64,000 nucleotides of DNA from Cristatella mucedo. Its lineage: Eukaryota > Bryozoa > Phylactolaemata > Cristatellidae. The DNA lies in the NCBI GenBank assembly GCA_009760855.2, contig WPIO01000113.1, positions 1-64,000 of the forward strand, given 5' to 3'. The notes beneath the pieces were generated by a model. The model saw only the letters and a program-made list of their open reading frames with translations. It did not search any database and was not told the DNA's origin. Both the position numbers and the translations under genes were made by a program. This document shows, one piece after another, positions 1-11,814 of this stretch. Positions within the stretch are counted from its first letter, which is position 1, and each line of letters begins with the position of its first letter.

Positions 1-540
1 TTGTCATTGCTTAAGAAGATAGGACGCCAGTTCCACAGTCTGGGACCTGCAGAGCAAGAGCTTCTGTCGCCAACGGTCTTTAAGTGGAGAAATAGAATAG
101 CTTATTTATAGTCCATACACGACCTGAGGACACGAGGAGTCTGAAATTGATGCAGCAGTTCAGCTAGGTATGGAGGAGCCAAGCCGTGGCTGGCCTTGTG
201 GGTCAGCATAAGAACTTGGCTCTATGTCCGTTGATCAACCGGCAGCCATCTTAGCTCTTTTAGCAAAGATGGCACGTGCTCAAACCTTTGGGACTTGAAA
301 ACTAGCCGTGGAGCCATTTCCATAGGCATCTGCAGTGGCCTAGTTGCTTTCTTTGGTAGTCCAGTCAAAAGGGAAGTAAAATGATCAACCCTAGACAGAA
401 CTACTGAACTAATTAATTTTTTGGCTAGCCACTGTGGAGGACAGCACCTAATCTTCAGAGTACGTTCTCGGTTGGCTACGCCAGCTGGACACAAGTTTTC
501 TAGTTTTCGACCGATGCTATTCGGGCCCTTACACATTACG
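1..540 (-). mobile_element. LINE family 1 fragment, C-terminal reverse transcriptase region
   Basis: Read on the minus strand this encodes the thumb/C-terminal part of a non-LTR retrotransposon protein. The segments LLKELRWLPVDQR and PRLVFKSQRFEHV are typical of CR1/L2-type elements. The following stretch (LTHKASHGLAPPYLAELLHQF) matches the more intact copy at 23300-23845. The lower edge is cut by the window and several stops break the frame, so this is a dead copy. The CR1/L2 assignment is from motif recognition only. Confidence 0.8.
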
Positions 541-599
541 TTGGGCTTATCGTCATTATTTTGAGATATGTAGCATCATGTACTGCTATTGTCTGCATT

Positions 600-690
600 C
601 ATGGAAGTAAAGCTCCTAGAGAGAGATTGAGTTTTCTTAGGGCGCTTTATCAAGTGCATTATTGTTTTTATTATTATTATTATTATATGG
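600..690 (+). mobile_element. LINE family 2 3' tail (solo)
   Basis: This is the terminal hairpin (GCGCC-like arm, GAGAGATTGAG, GGGCGC arm) followed by TTATCAAGTGCATTATT and ATT repeats. The same tail ends all family 2 copies in the window. Nothing upstream matches the body of the element, so it is a very short 5'-truncated insertion. Confidence 0.7.
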
Positions 691-875
691 TGTTCATGCA
701 GCGCTCTATGAATGGCGATTTTTGGCCACTGACTTCAAAAACATTGGAAAAAATTGCAAGCAAGAAATTCTAAAAAAGATTAGTATTGTGCAATGAGGGT
801 TTTTGTAATCTCTGGTCAGCCAGATATATCAACTGCATGAAAACTATTGCTTAAAATGGCATTGTGTGAGCGATT

Positions 876-1006
876 GAGAGAGAGAGAGACTGACAAACAG
901 GTAGGCAGACAAACACAGAGAGAAAGAAAGGACAGACAGAGACTTGAGACAGACAGACAGACAGAGAGAGAGAGAGAGACAGAGAGAGACACAGAGAGAG
1001 ACGGAC

Positions 1007-1059
<53 letters not shown>

Positions 1060-1083
1060 GATAGAGAGAAAGAGAAAGGGAGG
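876..1083. repeat. GA/GACA microsatellite
   Basis: A purine-rich simple repeat of mixed GAGA, GACA and CAGA units about 200 bases long. Long reading frames in it, Ser/Leu-rich on one strand and Arg/Glu-rich on the other, are products of the repeat and not genes. Confidence 0.9.
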
Positions 1084-1379
1084 GACGGAGGGATACTGAG
1101 CTGAAGGGAGCAGGAGCTTAGCCGACCCATTCAAAAACCCAACAGCTGCCGTACGTATAGCTGTTATACGCTCGTGAAAATGGCTTGCAAATTTCAACAA
1201 GTGATAGGTCTTTGTGCTATGCAATTTTCCAAGATTGGAGGAGCTATCCTTCCGAGCCAGGCCAATGCCTATTCTACTAGTATTATAGTAATTTTTCCTA
1301 TTTGGAACTTTAAATTCCCAGGTTTCTGAGTACACTTGATTAACCCATAACTACTGACTAGTAAGTAGGTTTCATAGCT

Positions 1380-1640
1380 ATTTAATTTAAACAGTTTTCT
1401 TCCATCTGTGTGTGGCTGTCGTCAATACACGCAGCGATGGAGGTGAAATATTTCGTCGAGCTGCAGTGCTGAGAAGGATCAGAGCAAACGTACAGCTGAT
1501 AGCCATCTGCATAGAAGTGAAAGCCTAGGTTGTGTTTGGTGGCCGCATCTTCAATAAGGAAAGTATAAGCTTTTAAATGAAGCATACCAAGCACGGAACC
1601 ATTCGGTAGTCCAAATTCCAGTAATGACAATACATTTTTA
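1380..1640 (-). mobile_element. LINE reverse transcriptase palm fragment
   Basis: On the minus strand the frame reads GLPNGSVLGMLHLKAY and then HNLGFHFYADGYQLY. These correspond to the RT motif (P.GSVLGPLLF) and to the YADD box, here YADG. It lies 5' of the LINE fragment at 1-540 on the same strand and may be the same copy, split by the tail at 600-690 and the GA repeat. Confidence 0.75.
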
Positions 1641-1749
1641 TGTAGCCTTCAGAAAACTAAATCTCAGTCTGGAAACTTTACAGATGCTGTATAGAATGTA
1701 CAAACCAATTTTTTGTTGGTAACATCCGCAAACCGCAGGCATAGTGTAC

Positions 1750-1975
1750 AAAGTTACACGCTCAAGTCAAACGAATCATAAAGACCCACCAAGTTCTGTA
1801 ATAAGCAGGTGCATTTTAAGCTTACTTTTAAATGTGGTCATGTCAACGGACTTTGTGATGTGCGTCGGGAGTGACTTCCAGGCTATGGGAGTATAAGAAC
1901 TTTCAGGCACGGTCTGTGAAGGTTTTGAGGTTCGTATGAGGTATGGCTAAATGAAACAAGTCTGACCAACAGATT
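1750..1975 (-). mobile_element. LINE family 2 fragment, C-terminal/3' region
   Basis: It aligns by eye with 49810-50000. Shared features are the GGACCCAC-type block, TTTAAATGTGGTCA, the GGGAGTGACTTCCAGGC block and the final ATGAGGTAT. This is the coding end of family 2 in reverse orientation. It is degenerate and has no tail. Confidence 0.6.
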
Positions 1976-2940
1976 TTTTGGCAGATGGGGTAGAAATTTT
2001 GATATTTCTTATTGGCTCATCGAATGTACTTTTTACCTTCACATCAATGGAGGCTCTCACTGATATACTGTGAAACGGGCCATAACTAAAGTTAACATTA
2101 TTAGCAACTTTACCTGCAAGTAAAATATTTTAAAGGGTAGCTTAAGTGAAGGTACGGAGCACAGTAGTTACCCAAGAAGATCCCGAATGTCACAAATGTA
2201 TGAACTATTTTTCATTTGTTGAAAATAGCCCTAATTTACTTGCAATATAGTGATGCTCCAAGTCGGCAGGCTTTGTTAATATGCCTTTTTGGGAAATGAA
2301 TTTTTTTTTAAGTATACCCAACATTTGTGCGAACGTACCCTGTAATTGTATGGCTGTGCGTTTTACTTGGGTTAGACTCTCAAGTTTCTTAGTGACTGCT
2401 AGTTTTTTTCTTAATCAATTCGCTGCCCTATCGCCTTCATATAATTTGCTTACAGTTCTAACCCAGCCCTGCCGTGCCAATGGGGCCTTTACACACGCAG
2501 ATCGCTTTAAAAGCACTTTGTGTCCTTTAAGGTAGGGAGTGATCACAGCATGGATGCAACAACCTCATCTATGCAAACATTAATAGTTAGATGTATATTA
2601 TAATCACCGGCATCCGATAGAAAGTAAATTATGCTACAGCACGAACCCAGAACTGCTCAGTTTGTTATGAAACTCTATAAATTATTAAGTGAATGATCGG
2701 TGCTCACTTATTAGCTAGTAGTCTCGTGGTCCGGTAGAAGTTGAATGATTATCACTCCAGAATATTGGAGCTCAAGAACTGTTGTGTGACAGCGAGCCCA
2801 AGTGATATCGACAATATGAGTGTGCAAGTTGAGGTAAAATAATCATTGCCCTATCCAAATGAATCATCTGAAGACAGTGCCTCTAAGCATGATTTATCGT
2901 GTTTCTCTTCCATTATAATTGCAACCGCTTTAGAAGATTC
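1976..2940. other. Unassigned AT-rich sequence
   Basis: No recognisable gene or repeat. A short open frame at 2281-2535 has no conserved motif. Nothing supportable is seen. Confidence 0.4.
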
Positions 2941-2944
2941 AAAG

Positions 2945-2945
<1 letters not shown>

Positions 2946-2993
<48 letters not shown>

Positions 2994-2996
2994 ATG

Positions 2997-3028
<32 letters not shown>

Positions 3029-3060
3029 TAGATAGATAGATATATACACATACATATATA
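2946..3060. repeat. TA / GA / GATA compound microsatellite
   Basis: A run of TA dinucleotides from about 2946 passes into TATG/TGTG, then GA (about 3011-3028), then GATA and TACA units. It is low complexity on both strands. Confidence 0.95.
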
Positions 3061-3350
3061 ATTGAGAAAAGTTCTAGTGCACCACACTGCAAGACGTCTC
3101 TCCGATCTGTACTGTCTCCCTATCAAGCAGCTTCCAAAGATCACCATCCTATCACTTACTTTTTTGTCCTGCCATTTCTTCCGATCCGTCTTACTAACCT
3201 AAAAGATCCTTGTAATCTGCTCTTATAAGTACCCGTTTTACACAGATTTATCGGTGTAAAGTAATTCCTGATTCATCAGTGTTACTCAGCTCCAGAGTAT
3301 GCTATGACGTGCGAATTTCTCGGAAGTGAGATTCCGCATTTCCAATTCAA
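3061..3350 (+). mobile_element. Possible decayed LINE C-terminal fragment
   Basis: The plus strand reads RRLSDLYCLPIKQLPKITI in one frame, which fits the LxxLxWLPIxxRIxFKI position of CR1-like elements. Later pieces fit poorly. The match is faint and the call is tentative. Confidence 0.3.
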
Positions 3351-3556
3351 ATATTTCCTTAGTTATCGTTTACACAACCTGTTCAGGACCCTTTAAAGAC
3401 GATTTTTAACATTATTAGAACCTGTTGGGTATTGTAGGACATCCAGTAGTCACAATTGCATTAGTATTACCAATTATATCAGACGAAATATAAGAGAAGT
3501 TAGACATTTAAGTTGTTGCAAATATCATTTTAGTATTATTATACGTTTAGTTATTC

Positions 3557-3581
3557 GCACACACACACACACACACACACA
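3557..3581. repeat. CA microsatellite
   Basis: About a dozen CA units within otherwise unassigned sequence. Confidence 0.9.
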
Positions 3582-3584
3582 GCT

Positions 3585-4697
3585 CTTACACACAACCACT
3601 GGCCTATGAAAATATCGTAACTTGTTTGATCATGAAGCGATGAAAATGAAGAGACGTACTGCACAGCTAAGAAGAGCAAGGTTATTGCTCCTAGTAGGGG
3701 GTCTTAAAGGGGTCTAGTATCTTACTCAGGTGCTTCGTCTTCTTCTGATTAAGTTGTACCAGGCACAGGCAGTGTGTCTGGTTTTCTGGCTGAAGAACGA
3801 CTTGATAGGCAGTTGCAGGAGCTATCATTTCATAATCACGAGGAGGCTTTTGAAAGGTTCCTTCGCTCCATCAAGCACATTCTGGAATCGCGATACTCGT
3901 ATTGTGTGTAGTTCTCGTTCGCCAATCATGCCCTTTACTTCCTTAATAGTTGCCGCGAATTGAGATGGACGCTTACGTTTAATGTCATATTCCACCTCCT
4001 TTTTCCTCCCACTGTCGCCCCTGGAGCCCCTGGCTGCTTTTCCTCCTTCTCACTGGCCGACTTTGTCATCGCCACCAGATCCTCATCAGCTATACGATGA
4101 TCCATGCCATCGTAGATCATATCGCTATATATTTGAAAAAAAAACGGGGATTGAGTTTCGCTCCGAAAGTCGAAGAGAGAATTGATGAGGGACGAACGGA
4201 TACTTGCATCAAAAATACACCTTTAACATGAATCTAAACACAAATCCCTTTTTTGCACCCCTTTTTATTTCAGTATCCTCAATCCTCAATTTTTTTACCA
4301 ACTGATGAGAAGATATCTCACTTCTTTATGAAATGCAAAGCAAAGTGTTGCATACGGATCTACTGTGCTGAAAAATGCCCTTTATTATTCGTTAACTCAC
4401 CTGCAGTAGTAATAAGCAGCCTGATCGAACAGGTACCTGCTGTTGGCCTTATATTCCATTAACCTCATGCTGGTTTATGCAATAATTACAGTTCCATAGA
4501 GGCTGAAGGTTATCTCTTTGGCAGAGCCTACTTCCAGTTATGCATGAGGACATATTCTTTACATACCTTAGCTCAACAAATCTGCATTTCTTTCTTCAAT
4601 GCTTCATAGTATTGTGGATAAAACATTGAGTAGTGCCATTGGTGAGCTGCTTCTCCCTTCATGGCTTATCCGTCAGTTGAGCTCTCTTTATTTTTAG
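3585..4697. other. Sequence upstream of the ROCO exon, probable intron
   Basis: No LRR-coding or other exon is recognised here. The segment ends in a pyrimidine-rich tract and TTTTTAG at 4691-4697, a good 3' splice site. If the ROCO gene had introns, this is intron sequence and the leucine-rich repeats lie further upstream, outside what I can identify. Confidence 0.4.
4691..4697 (+). promoter_or_regulatory. Putative 3' splice site of the ROCO exon
   Basis: TTTTTAG lies after a CT-rich stretch. The LRR-like reading frame is open from 4698 and closed by this same TAG if read further upstream, which supports a splice junction here. It is inferred, with no transcript evidence. Confidence 0.5.
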
Positions 4698-6666
4698 GAA
4701 GGAAGGAGCTATAGAAATATGATAAGTGAGCTGCCAGAGGAAGTCGTGAGCACTTCGCTGATCAATCTTGTCTTGAAAAATAATCCAATGGTTTTCCCAC
4801 CTAGTGAAGTGTGTGACCAGGGAATGGAAGCTATTCGGAAGTACTTCCGAGATGGTGTTCAAGGAATGGAATCACTTTGCACTGACACCATAAACATGCT
4901 TGGCAACACTGGAGCCGGAAAGACTAGCATCGCCCGGTCTTTGCGTTTGGGGCGACTCTCAGCTTGTGCAGCAGAAGACAGAACTCGTGTGATTGACCAG
5001 AAACTTTTGAAAATTGGAGATAGTTTCGTGATAGTGAACGACTTTGGAGGTCATGAAATTTATCATAAAGTGGTTCCAATATTTTTGCCTAATAACGGTC
5101 TTTGCATAATGGCATACAGCATGGTTGAAGATATTGAGGAGCTGAAGAATCAGGTAAAGAAGTGGCTTATGACGGTGCTTGCCAGGTCCACCGATATCCG
5201 GGTGATCATAGTTGGCACCCACTTCGATCTACTTGAAGCTGACCTTGTCAAAACCAGATTGAATGATATTGAGAGTTGTGCATAGGAACTTCAAAAGTCT
5301 GCCGTAGGAGAGTTTAATTCTCACATCAGTGTACTAGGAAACGAGGATTCTACCCAAGCTTCCATCAACCTTCTCAAGCAATCTTTGGCTACATTATCTT
5401 CTGCTGATGTTTCGTTCAGGTCACTGAGCTGCAAGAAGAATGTCACTGAGCAGCAGAAAGATGGCTTGCCTAAGCTGTTTTCATTAATCAAGGATAAACT
5501 TAAGCCAACTGTGCAATATCCCGCATCTTGGTACAAGATAATGAAAGAGATTAAAGAGCATCGGTCAAGCGATCAGCCATATCTGCAATGGCAACAAGTC
5601 AAAGATGTGTATGGAAAGCACTTGGATCAGGAGCCTGACGACTCCACTCTGAAAGTCATCCTTCGTTCTCTCCTGGCTACATCCCAGATTATATGGTTAG
5701 AGTGTTCCCAGTCTCTTAAACACTTGATATTTCATCAACCTCAGCAGATTGTTGAAGATTTAAAGAAGATACTACATCACGACAATTGTGAAAGAATGCT
5801 AAATGATCTTGGCGATGACTACTACAGCACAGCAAAAGAGGAATACGCTTGCGGGTTTCTCGATGAGAATTTCTTTGCTTTGTTGCTGGGAAATAGAGAT
5901 CGTGTTCCTGTTGTTGCCAGTTTTATGCAGCATTTTCTCATGATCAACCTGGTTAATAAGGGAAAATACATGTTGACCAGTAATCTCACAGGTGAACCAC
6001 CGCCCAAGTTGGAAAAATGGTCACAAGAATTGTCTCACAATCCTACTGTTCGCGTACGCCTCACTTTCATTGGAAATATCATGCCACTAGCGTTCTTTCC
6101 AACTAACCTGGCATCAGTAATAAAATGGGTTTGCTCTAAGGAAGCCACGCCAGAGTGTTGGAAGGATGGAGTATTGTTCGTACTCGACCGTATTCGCGTT
6201 GTCATTAATCGCATCAACGGCACCTTGGATGTAATTGCATTTTCAAAATCTACACGGGAGAATATCTGGAATGTTGTTCAACCACTGCTGAGCTGCATCT
6301 AATAATATTGCTGAGCATTGGAAAGGCATCCCTCCTAAGTGCAGGATCATCTGCCCGAGATATGCAAACCACAAGCAGCTTTTGCGTGACGGCCGCGACG
6401 TGCTTTTGGATGAACTGGCCAAAGAGGAGACATCACATGCTAAACCAAACTGTAAAGCTACTTGGCACTGTAATGAATGCGAAGATGATATACCTGGATT
6501 ATGGATGTATCCACATAAACCAGGTACGGACAAACGCTTGTATCCCTCTCGGCATGGTTTGGGAGTGTTTAATGTTCTACTGGTGTTGAGACTGTCAATA
6601 GAGCAAGATGAATTGGCTGGCGTTTGCCATGCAAGCATGTCTTCTCACATCAGCCTATTTCCGTGA
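4698..6666 (+). pseudogene. ROCO-family (LRR-Roc-COR) gene, disrupted exon
   Basis: ROCO proteins are multidomain GTPases with LRRs, a Ras-like Roc domain and a COR dimerisation domain. The exon probably starts after the acceptor TTTTTAG at 4697. The first residues (LPEEV, then NNPMVFPPSEVC, then G.EAIRKYF) are the end of an LRR array in the form usual just before Roc. Counting from the ATG at 4719, the P-loop GNTGAGKTS is residues 62-70, the switch-II DFGGHE is 108-113 and the G4-like GTHFD is 166-170. COR sequence follows from about 5286 to 6302. The frame has an in-frame TAG at 5283-5285 between Roc and COR. A shift near 6290 moves the C-terminal reading to another frame, which runs from about 6310 to 6666 and holds a Cys-rich patch (CNEC). 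No kinase or death domain is visible. The two lesions suggest a pseudogene, though assembly or sequencing error would look the same. Confidence 0.75.
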
Positions 6667-6699
6667 ATAATGTTTCGATTAGTATTCAGCTGGATGTTT

Positions 6700-7245
6700 G
6701 AACCTGTTGCTTACCGTGCTCTAGCTAGGGACTGTGAAAAGCTCCCATTTCTTGCGAGGCCAGACTTTAGCCATTTTCTGAACTTAAGTCGTAGAATGCT
6801 ATAGAACTTAGTAGAACTAAAATTTTATGATTCGTGTCTCCCCGAAACCTTTCGGTTGGCCTGGAACTCTAAAAATTACTCTGCTCATAGTCTTTATGGT
6901 AGCTTTTTTTTGAATAGTATTTTATATATTGTATAGTATGTATTGCATTTTATATGTTATATATTGTATTGTATTATATATTTATGTTATATATTGTATA
7001 TAATAGTATTGTATATTGTTTTCTTTCCTTGAAAGGAGTATTCAGGTCGATTGCAGGTTTGAAGCTGTAGCTCTCGGTGGCTACAGTCAAAGGACTATGG
7101 ATAGCTCCCTAGTTCTTGCTAGGCCCGACTCTAACCGTTAAGCAGGTTCGGAATTCTTTTCATAGGGTGCTGGTAAACCTTTTGATTCTTGTCTCTACGA
7201 AACCTCTTGGTTGGCCGGCAGTTCTATAAAATACTCTGCTTATAT
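6700..7245. repeat. Tandem duplication, 354-bp offset, around an AT-rich core
   Basis: Segment 6700-6895 is repeated at about 7055-7245. Both have GATTC.TGTCTC, CGAAACC, GGTTGGCC and a TACTCTGCT end at the same spacing, 354 bases apart. Between them lies a low-complexity TATATTGTAT tract (about 6905-7020). There is no coding capacity. It sits directly behind the ROCO pseudogene. Confidence 0.65.
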
Positions 7246-7554
7246 TTTCAAGTTAACCCCGTTTTGCAGAATTTCTCGAGTATTCTCCATTAGCTTGTTC
7301 TTTACTGCGACGATTCTTCACCCAAATGAGTAGACTCCTGTAGAGATACTGCATAGCATTTTGTTAATTGATCACGGCCAGGGCTGTGTGTTGTTCACTT
7401 CAGGTTCGTGGAAATGCAATCAAGGTCGGCTGATTCCGCAGTTTCCTTAAAATTTGCCGTTCTATATCCTGAGCAGTGCTATCTTCTGCAACTGATGCAG
7501 AACTTTGCAGCTTGACTGGTATCTAGTTAATGGTAAGGTTACCACTTCACTCCA

Positions 7555-7705
7555 ATGCACTCCCTTATCTGTGGTCAGTCAGCCCCTAGCTTGTATATAT
7601 ACCTGCGGGGGAAATAAAGGATGAGTCTCGTTCACCTCTCACGTTAGCCTGCTCGTGTCTCCGTGAGACTCCACTATCGCTGCTGCAGCCGGAGACACAG
7701 TAACC
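7555..7705 (+). mobile_element. LTR-like fragment (tentative)
   Basis: A TATATATA box at about 7594 and an AATAAA at 7613 are followed by a TCTCCGTGAGACTCC... CCGGAGACAC inverted arrangement. This resembles the promoter and polyadenylation part of a long terminal repeat. No second LTR, primer-binding site or gag/pol sequence is seen. Confidence 0.25.
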
Positions 7706-8644
7706 TAACAACGGTCCACACGAGTACAAACGCTGGGCGGTTAAAGAGGCCAAGGAATGCGACGCCGGCGAATTGGAAGGACCTCTAAAAGGGAGCATAG
7801 CGCCCTAATGGATAAACTAGCTAATGACATTGTGGATGTTCAAACGTTCGCACGGGCCAGTAATGGTAAGCCGAGGCCTGTGGCTTAGGCTTGACCTCTG
7901 AACCTTGGGATAGTTTGGCAAGATGTCACACCAGTCCAGCTCCAGTTCTACCAAGCTGGGAAAGGGGCTGATTGCTGCCCCCTCAGTTCGAGCTTCTTTG
8001 CCTTCGCTCAGGCTGCCTTGAGCAGCTAGCAGCTAGATTGAACCAAGTGGCCGGTGAGCAGCTCACATTGCAGCACTCACACCAAACCTGGCTGTGTAGT
8101 CGGCTCCCCCAGCTGTAGTCTATCTGTCAGCTCTGAAATCCTTCTCTATAATAATGATTCTCATCACTAAAATACTTCAGTTCGATTAAACCTGCTCCTA
8201 AGCTGTCCTAATCGAGACTAATTGCTTGGCCTGATGTATCTGGCAAGACATAAACTGACCTGAACACACAATCCTTAGACTCGGAGGTTTGGTACTAGCA
8301 ATGACGGTGGCAGTAACTGTAGACTGCTGGGTGCAAAGTAAGCACACTGCTGGCAGGTTATAGCAGGAAGCTAACTTACCAACAGGTTCGGCAACGCTGC
8401 CACAATCAAACTAGGTCGAGCCGCTGTGAGGACTTGCTGCCTGCCCCCTCATCCTAAATGGCCGAGCTCGGTGGCAGGGCTTGGAAGTTAACTGGTTACA
8501 TCTGGAAAACAGCCAAGGTAATATCAATTTTATCAGCCGGGTATTTCCCCAGCAGGCGCCAGCACTGTAAGCTTAGAGAGGTGGAGCAGGGAAACTCCCT
8601 CACTAGCATTGCCTTCACAGCCAAAGCTGTGCTTACAATGTAAT
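7706..8644. other. Unassigned sequence
   Basis: No motif-bearing frame and no copy elsewhere in the window was recognised. Confidence 0.35.
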
Positions 8645-8726
8645 GTAAAACTTTCCTTCGTAGCACCCCCATGGTCTTCATGACTTTGTGGAGTTACAGA
8701 TGGAGATACATTACACTACATTACTA
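8645..8726 (+). mobile_element. LINE family 1 3' tail, plus orientation
   Basis: ATGGTCTTCATGACTTTG, then GGAGTTACAGA and GGAGATACATTACA match the family 1 terminus at about 23790-23840. This tail directly abuts a minus-strand copy that begins at 8727. Confidence 0.75.
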
Positions 8727-10065
8727 AGCGACTTTCGGTATGCATTCGGTAGCCAACAGACTTTATCTCACCCAACAAGGAGAAAATGGGAAGCATAGCA
8801 GAGTCAGGAGTATTTGACATAGTGAGTAGCATGGAAGTCGCAGCTCAGGACAACTGAAAAGGATGAGCCATTGTCGGCAGCAGGAGAGCAGTTGTCGTTG
8901 CTTTGGATTTGTGGAAGTGAGCTCCACAGTATTGGACCTGCAGAACTAAAGCTTCTGTCGCCAACGATCTTTGAGAGGAGGAACTAACAGCTATTGTATT
9001 GCCAATACATGACCTGAGGGCACGACGAGGCTGAAACTGGTGTAGCAGTTCATCTAGGAATGGAGGAGCCAAGCCAAGGCGTACTGTGTGGGTCAGCATA
9101 AGAACGTTGCTCTGTATCCGTTGATCAATCGTATACCTGGGTCTTTTTGCAAAGGAAAACATGGTCAAACCTCTGGGACTTGAAAACTAGCCTTGCAGTT
9201 ATATCCATAGCCAGCTGCAGTGACCTGGTTGGTGTGTTTAGTAATCCAGCCAAAAGAGAATAACAATAATAAAGCCAAGACAGAATTAGGGAACTAGTTA
9301 AAAAAAAATTGTAGGCCACTGTGGAAGACAGCTCCTAATCTTAGATATAGATCTGCCGTGATGGCTAGCTGTAAAAACAGTCTTCTGAATTAAGCTTTTA
9401 AAATTTAGTCAGCAGCAAGAAAAGACACCTTAATTTCGAGCACGTGGTGATGGTCGCACAACAGCATTAGCTATTAGTAGAGCAAAGCCTTTTAATCCAG
9501 CCGCAGGCTATGAGGAGCAGTTCAATTTTACCGTCATTTTTTTCAAGAAATTTTCCGACATGTAGGATCGAATCTAGGCAAGTCAAGCAATAGTTTATCA
9601 GTTGCTACAGCTCATTCTGCCGGTTTGAATGACAAATACAGCTGAGTTCCATCAGCATAAAAGTGAAATGTTATTCCATGGGCCTTAATCACTTTTCGCA
9701 GAGGTTGAGTATAAATGGAGAACAGCAAGGGACCGTCGAAGGACCCTTGAGGGACTTAACAGGTGACCAGTCTCGTGTGTGAGACCTGACCCCGACACGA
9801 TACAGATTGAACACAATCCCCTAAACACGATTTAAACCCTGCCAGTGCTCGCCTGCCAGACCGATCGTTGTTCTCAGTCGTTCAAGTAGGACATATTTTT
9901 ATATGGTGTCGAAGGCAGCAGGTAGACTTAGCAGAGCAAGGGAAGTGACATTCCCGTCATCGTTGCCGCATAGAATGTCAATCCTAACACGGAGGAGAGA
10001 AGTTTAAGTGGAGTGCTGCCGCTTGAACCGCGTTTGAAATCTAACAGCCTTATTAATATAGGGGC
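8727..10065 (-). mobile_element. LINE family 1 copy, RT to 3' end
   Basis: The minus strand runs in order from palm motifs (FHFYADG-type box near 9650, RT core to about 10000) through the thumb/C-terminal region (LGLAPPFLDELLHQF near 9050) to the start of the 3' UTR near 8730. It carries many stops and frameshifts. The C-terminal region matches copies at 1-540, 23300, 53560 and 59330. Confidence 0.75.
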
Positions 10066-10079
10066 AGGAGCCTTCACGT

Positions 10080-10175
10080 ACACCACCGTCGCTTGCAGTG
10101 GAAAATAATGGATTGGCCACCTCAGAACTTTAACCTGCGACCAGGGTGGTGAAGAGCCTCTTACCTCATAAGAGA
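10080..10175 (-). mobile_element. Decayed SINE family 1 fragment
   Basis: CACCGTCGCTTGCAGTGG and the following bases match the reverse complement of the SINE family 1 body (CCACTGCAAGCGGTGGTG). The rest is too diverged to align. Confidence 0.4.
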
Positions 10176-11455
10176 GGACCCAGATGCTTGTGCATATGTG
10201 TTTGAGTGCTCGGACGATAAGACACGCTATGTATTTTGGGCTCAGCTGCTCGTGTTTGTGCGTGTGATTGTCTGTATGTATCTATGTCAGCATTGGTCGA
10301 CTTATGTTTGTGTCCGGTATGCTAATAATACCTGTCGCCCACGGGAACAAGCCTTCAAATTAACATGTGTGAATGCAATCGCACAATTGAGTGCATTGCT
10401 GCAGGTACGTGTGATTGCAATACTCAAAAGTTCGTAATGTGGCTGCTCTCTACTATATCTTCACGAGTGTAAGTCATACTTTTTTCCAATAATTTCTTAA
10501 AAACATGAACCTGTGACTTAAACACTGAAAGTAAATGTCAGTCATTGCATACAGAGAAAGTGACGATTCAGGTGTTTGCACTGTTGCAGAAGACTCTGAA
10601 GATGTTAGCAGTGATGCAGACGACAAGTTTATTTCGAATAGCAATGGCTAAAGCAAACTTATGTTAATAAAAAATGAGCTATGTATTCAGTTATGATATT
10701 TGTTCATAAAAACTTGTTTTTTTTTCAAAATATTTTGTCCTTGAATGTATGGTGCTTATGGACTGATACACTAAAAACTCGTAAATTGGTGTATATCAGT
10801 TTCGACCAGAATCTGTTGTCTTTGCTACTCAGCATTTTGAGTTTTTGAGGCCGATATATTTGCTTCTGCTTGGGATTGATCGTGTTGGTGTAAGTGTACT
10901 GTTTGTGCTCTATAATGACTTAATTGAAGGTTTGCTAACTCAACAACCTTATATGTATAGGTACAGAGACACTTTGTGGCTTCCTCAGATACTTGTAGTC
11001 GTCAATAAATCGTAGCGTTCGTGTGGTGATGACGACCGGCATTATGAAGACGATCGAAAATCGTGTGGAAAAGGAAATATGCACGGACATGACCACTGGC
11101 TATAGAAGACTGATAGCGAAACCACAGCTTGGCAAAGAGGTTGGTGACGTACGAAGCCTGCTTGTTGCCAAATGCCGTGCTTCAGCAAGGCCTTTGGCGG
11201 TGAGGCAGCTGTTTTCTTTTGCTTTCCTCAGTAGGTTTGGTTTTCCGGCTTTCTGTTTTGAGTTTCACTTTCGCACTGCAGGAGCAGCTCTGCCTTCTTG
11301 TGCTTTTTTTTTCTTGCTACTGTTTTTGCTGCGGTCCTGAAGGTGAGCCGTTATGGCCAACCAGGTAAGGCGGTTGCTGTTTTACGCCCTTGGTCCCTGC
11401 TTCTCTTTTACCGCTCACGTCGGCCCTGGCTTGAGACCCCTAAGGTCTGCCGCCA
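10176..11455. other. Unassigned sequence
   Basis: Short open frames at 10198-10437 and 11023-11340 lack recognisable domains. No repeat match was found. Confidence 0.35.
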
Positions 11456-11814
11456 CGGGAACGACAATTACACAATGCATGCACGTTCATTGAGAACAAA
11501 AACCGGCTAGATTTTTCTCTTTTTTCTTCACTGCGAGCTTATGTGCTGAATCATAAGATTTCTAGCAAAGGCTTAGCGATGTCCGCAAATGAAAGTTTAG
11601 TTCAATTGTATGCAGGCTCCTCTGATGAGCCGCTGGTGAGCTGTTAGAAGGATCATCGAGAGGGACGGTGTACAGCTGTGGTCCACCTGTGATGTGGAGT
11701 TGACGCAGGCCTGTAACCCACTGGTGGGCAGATGGCGGATTCACCATCAGGGTCGGCCTGTGCACAGTTCTAGTCCTACTCGGTGAATCATCGGGGTCGA
11801 CCAGGGGACCACAG

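Noticed and set aside
816-1335. Long Ser/Leu-rich and Arg/Glu-rich frames on both strands
   Set aside because: They are translations of the GA/GACA microsatellite.
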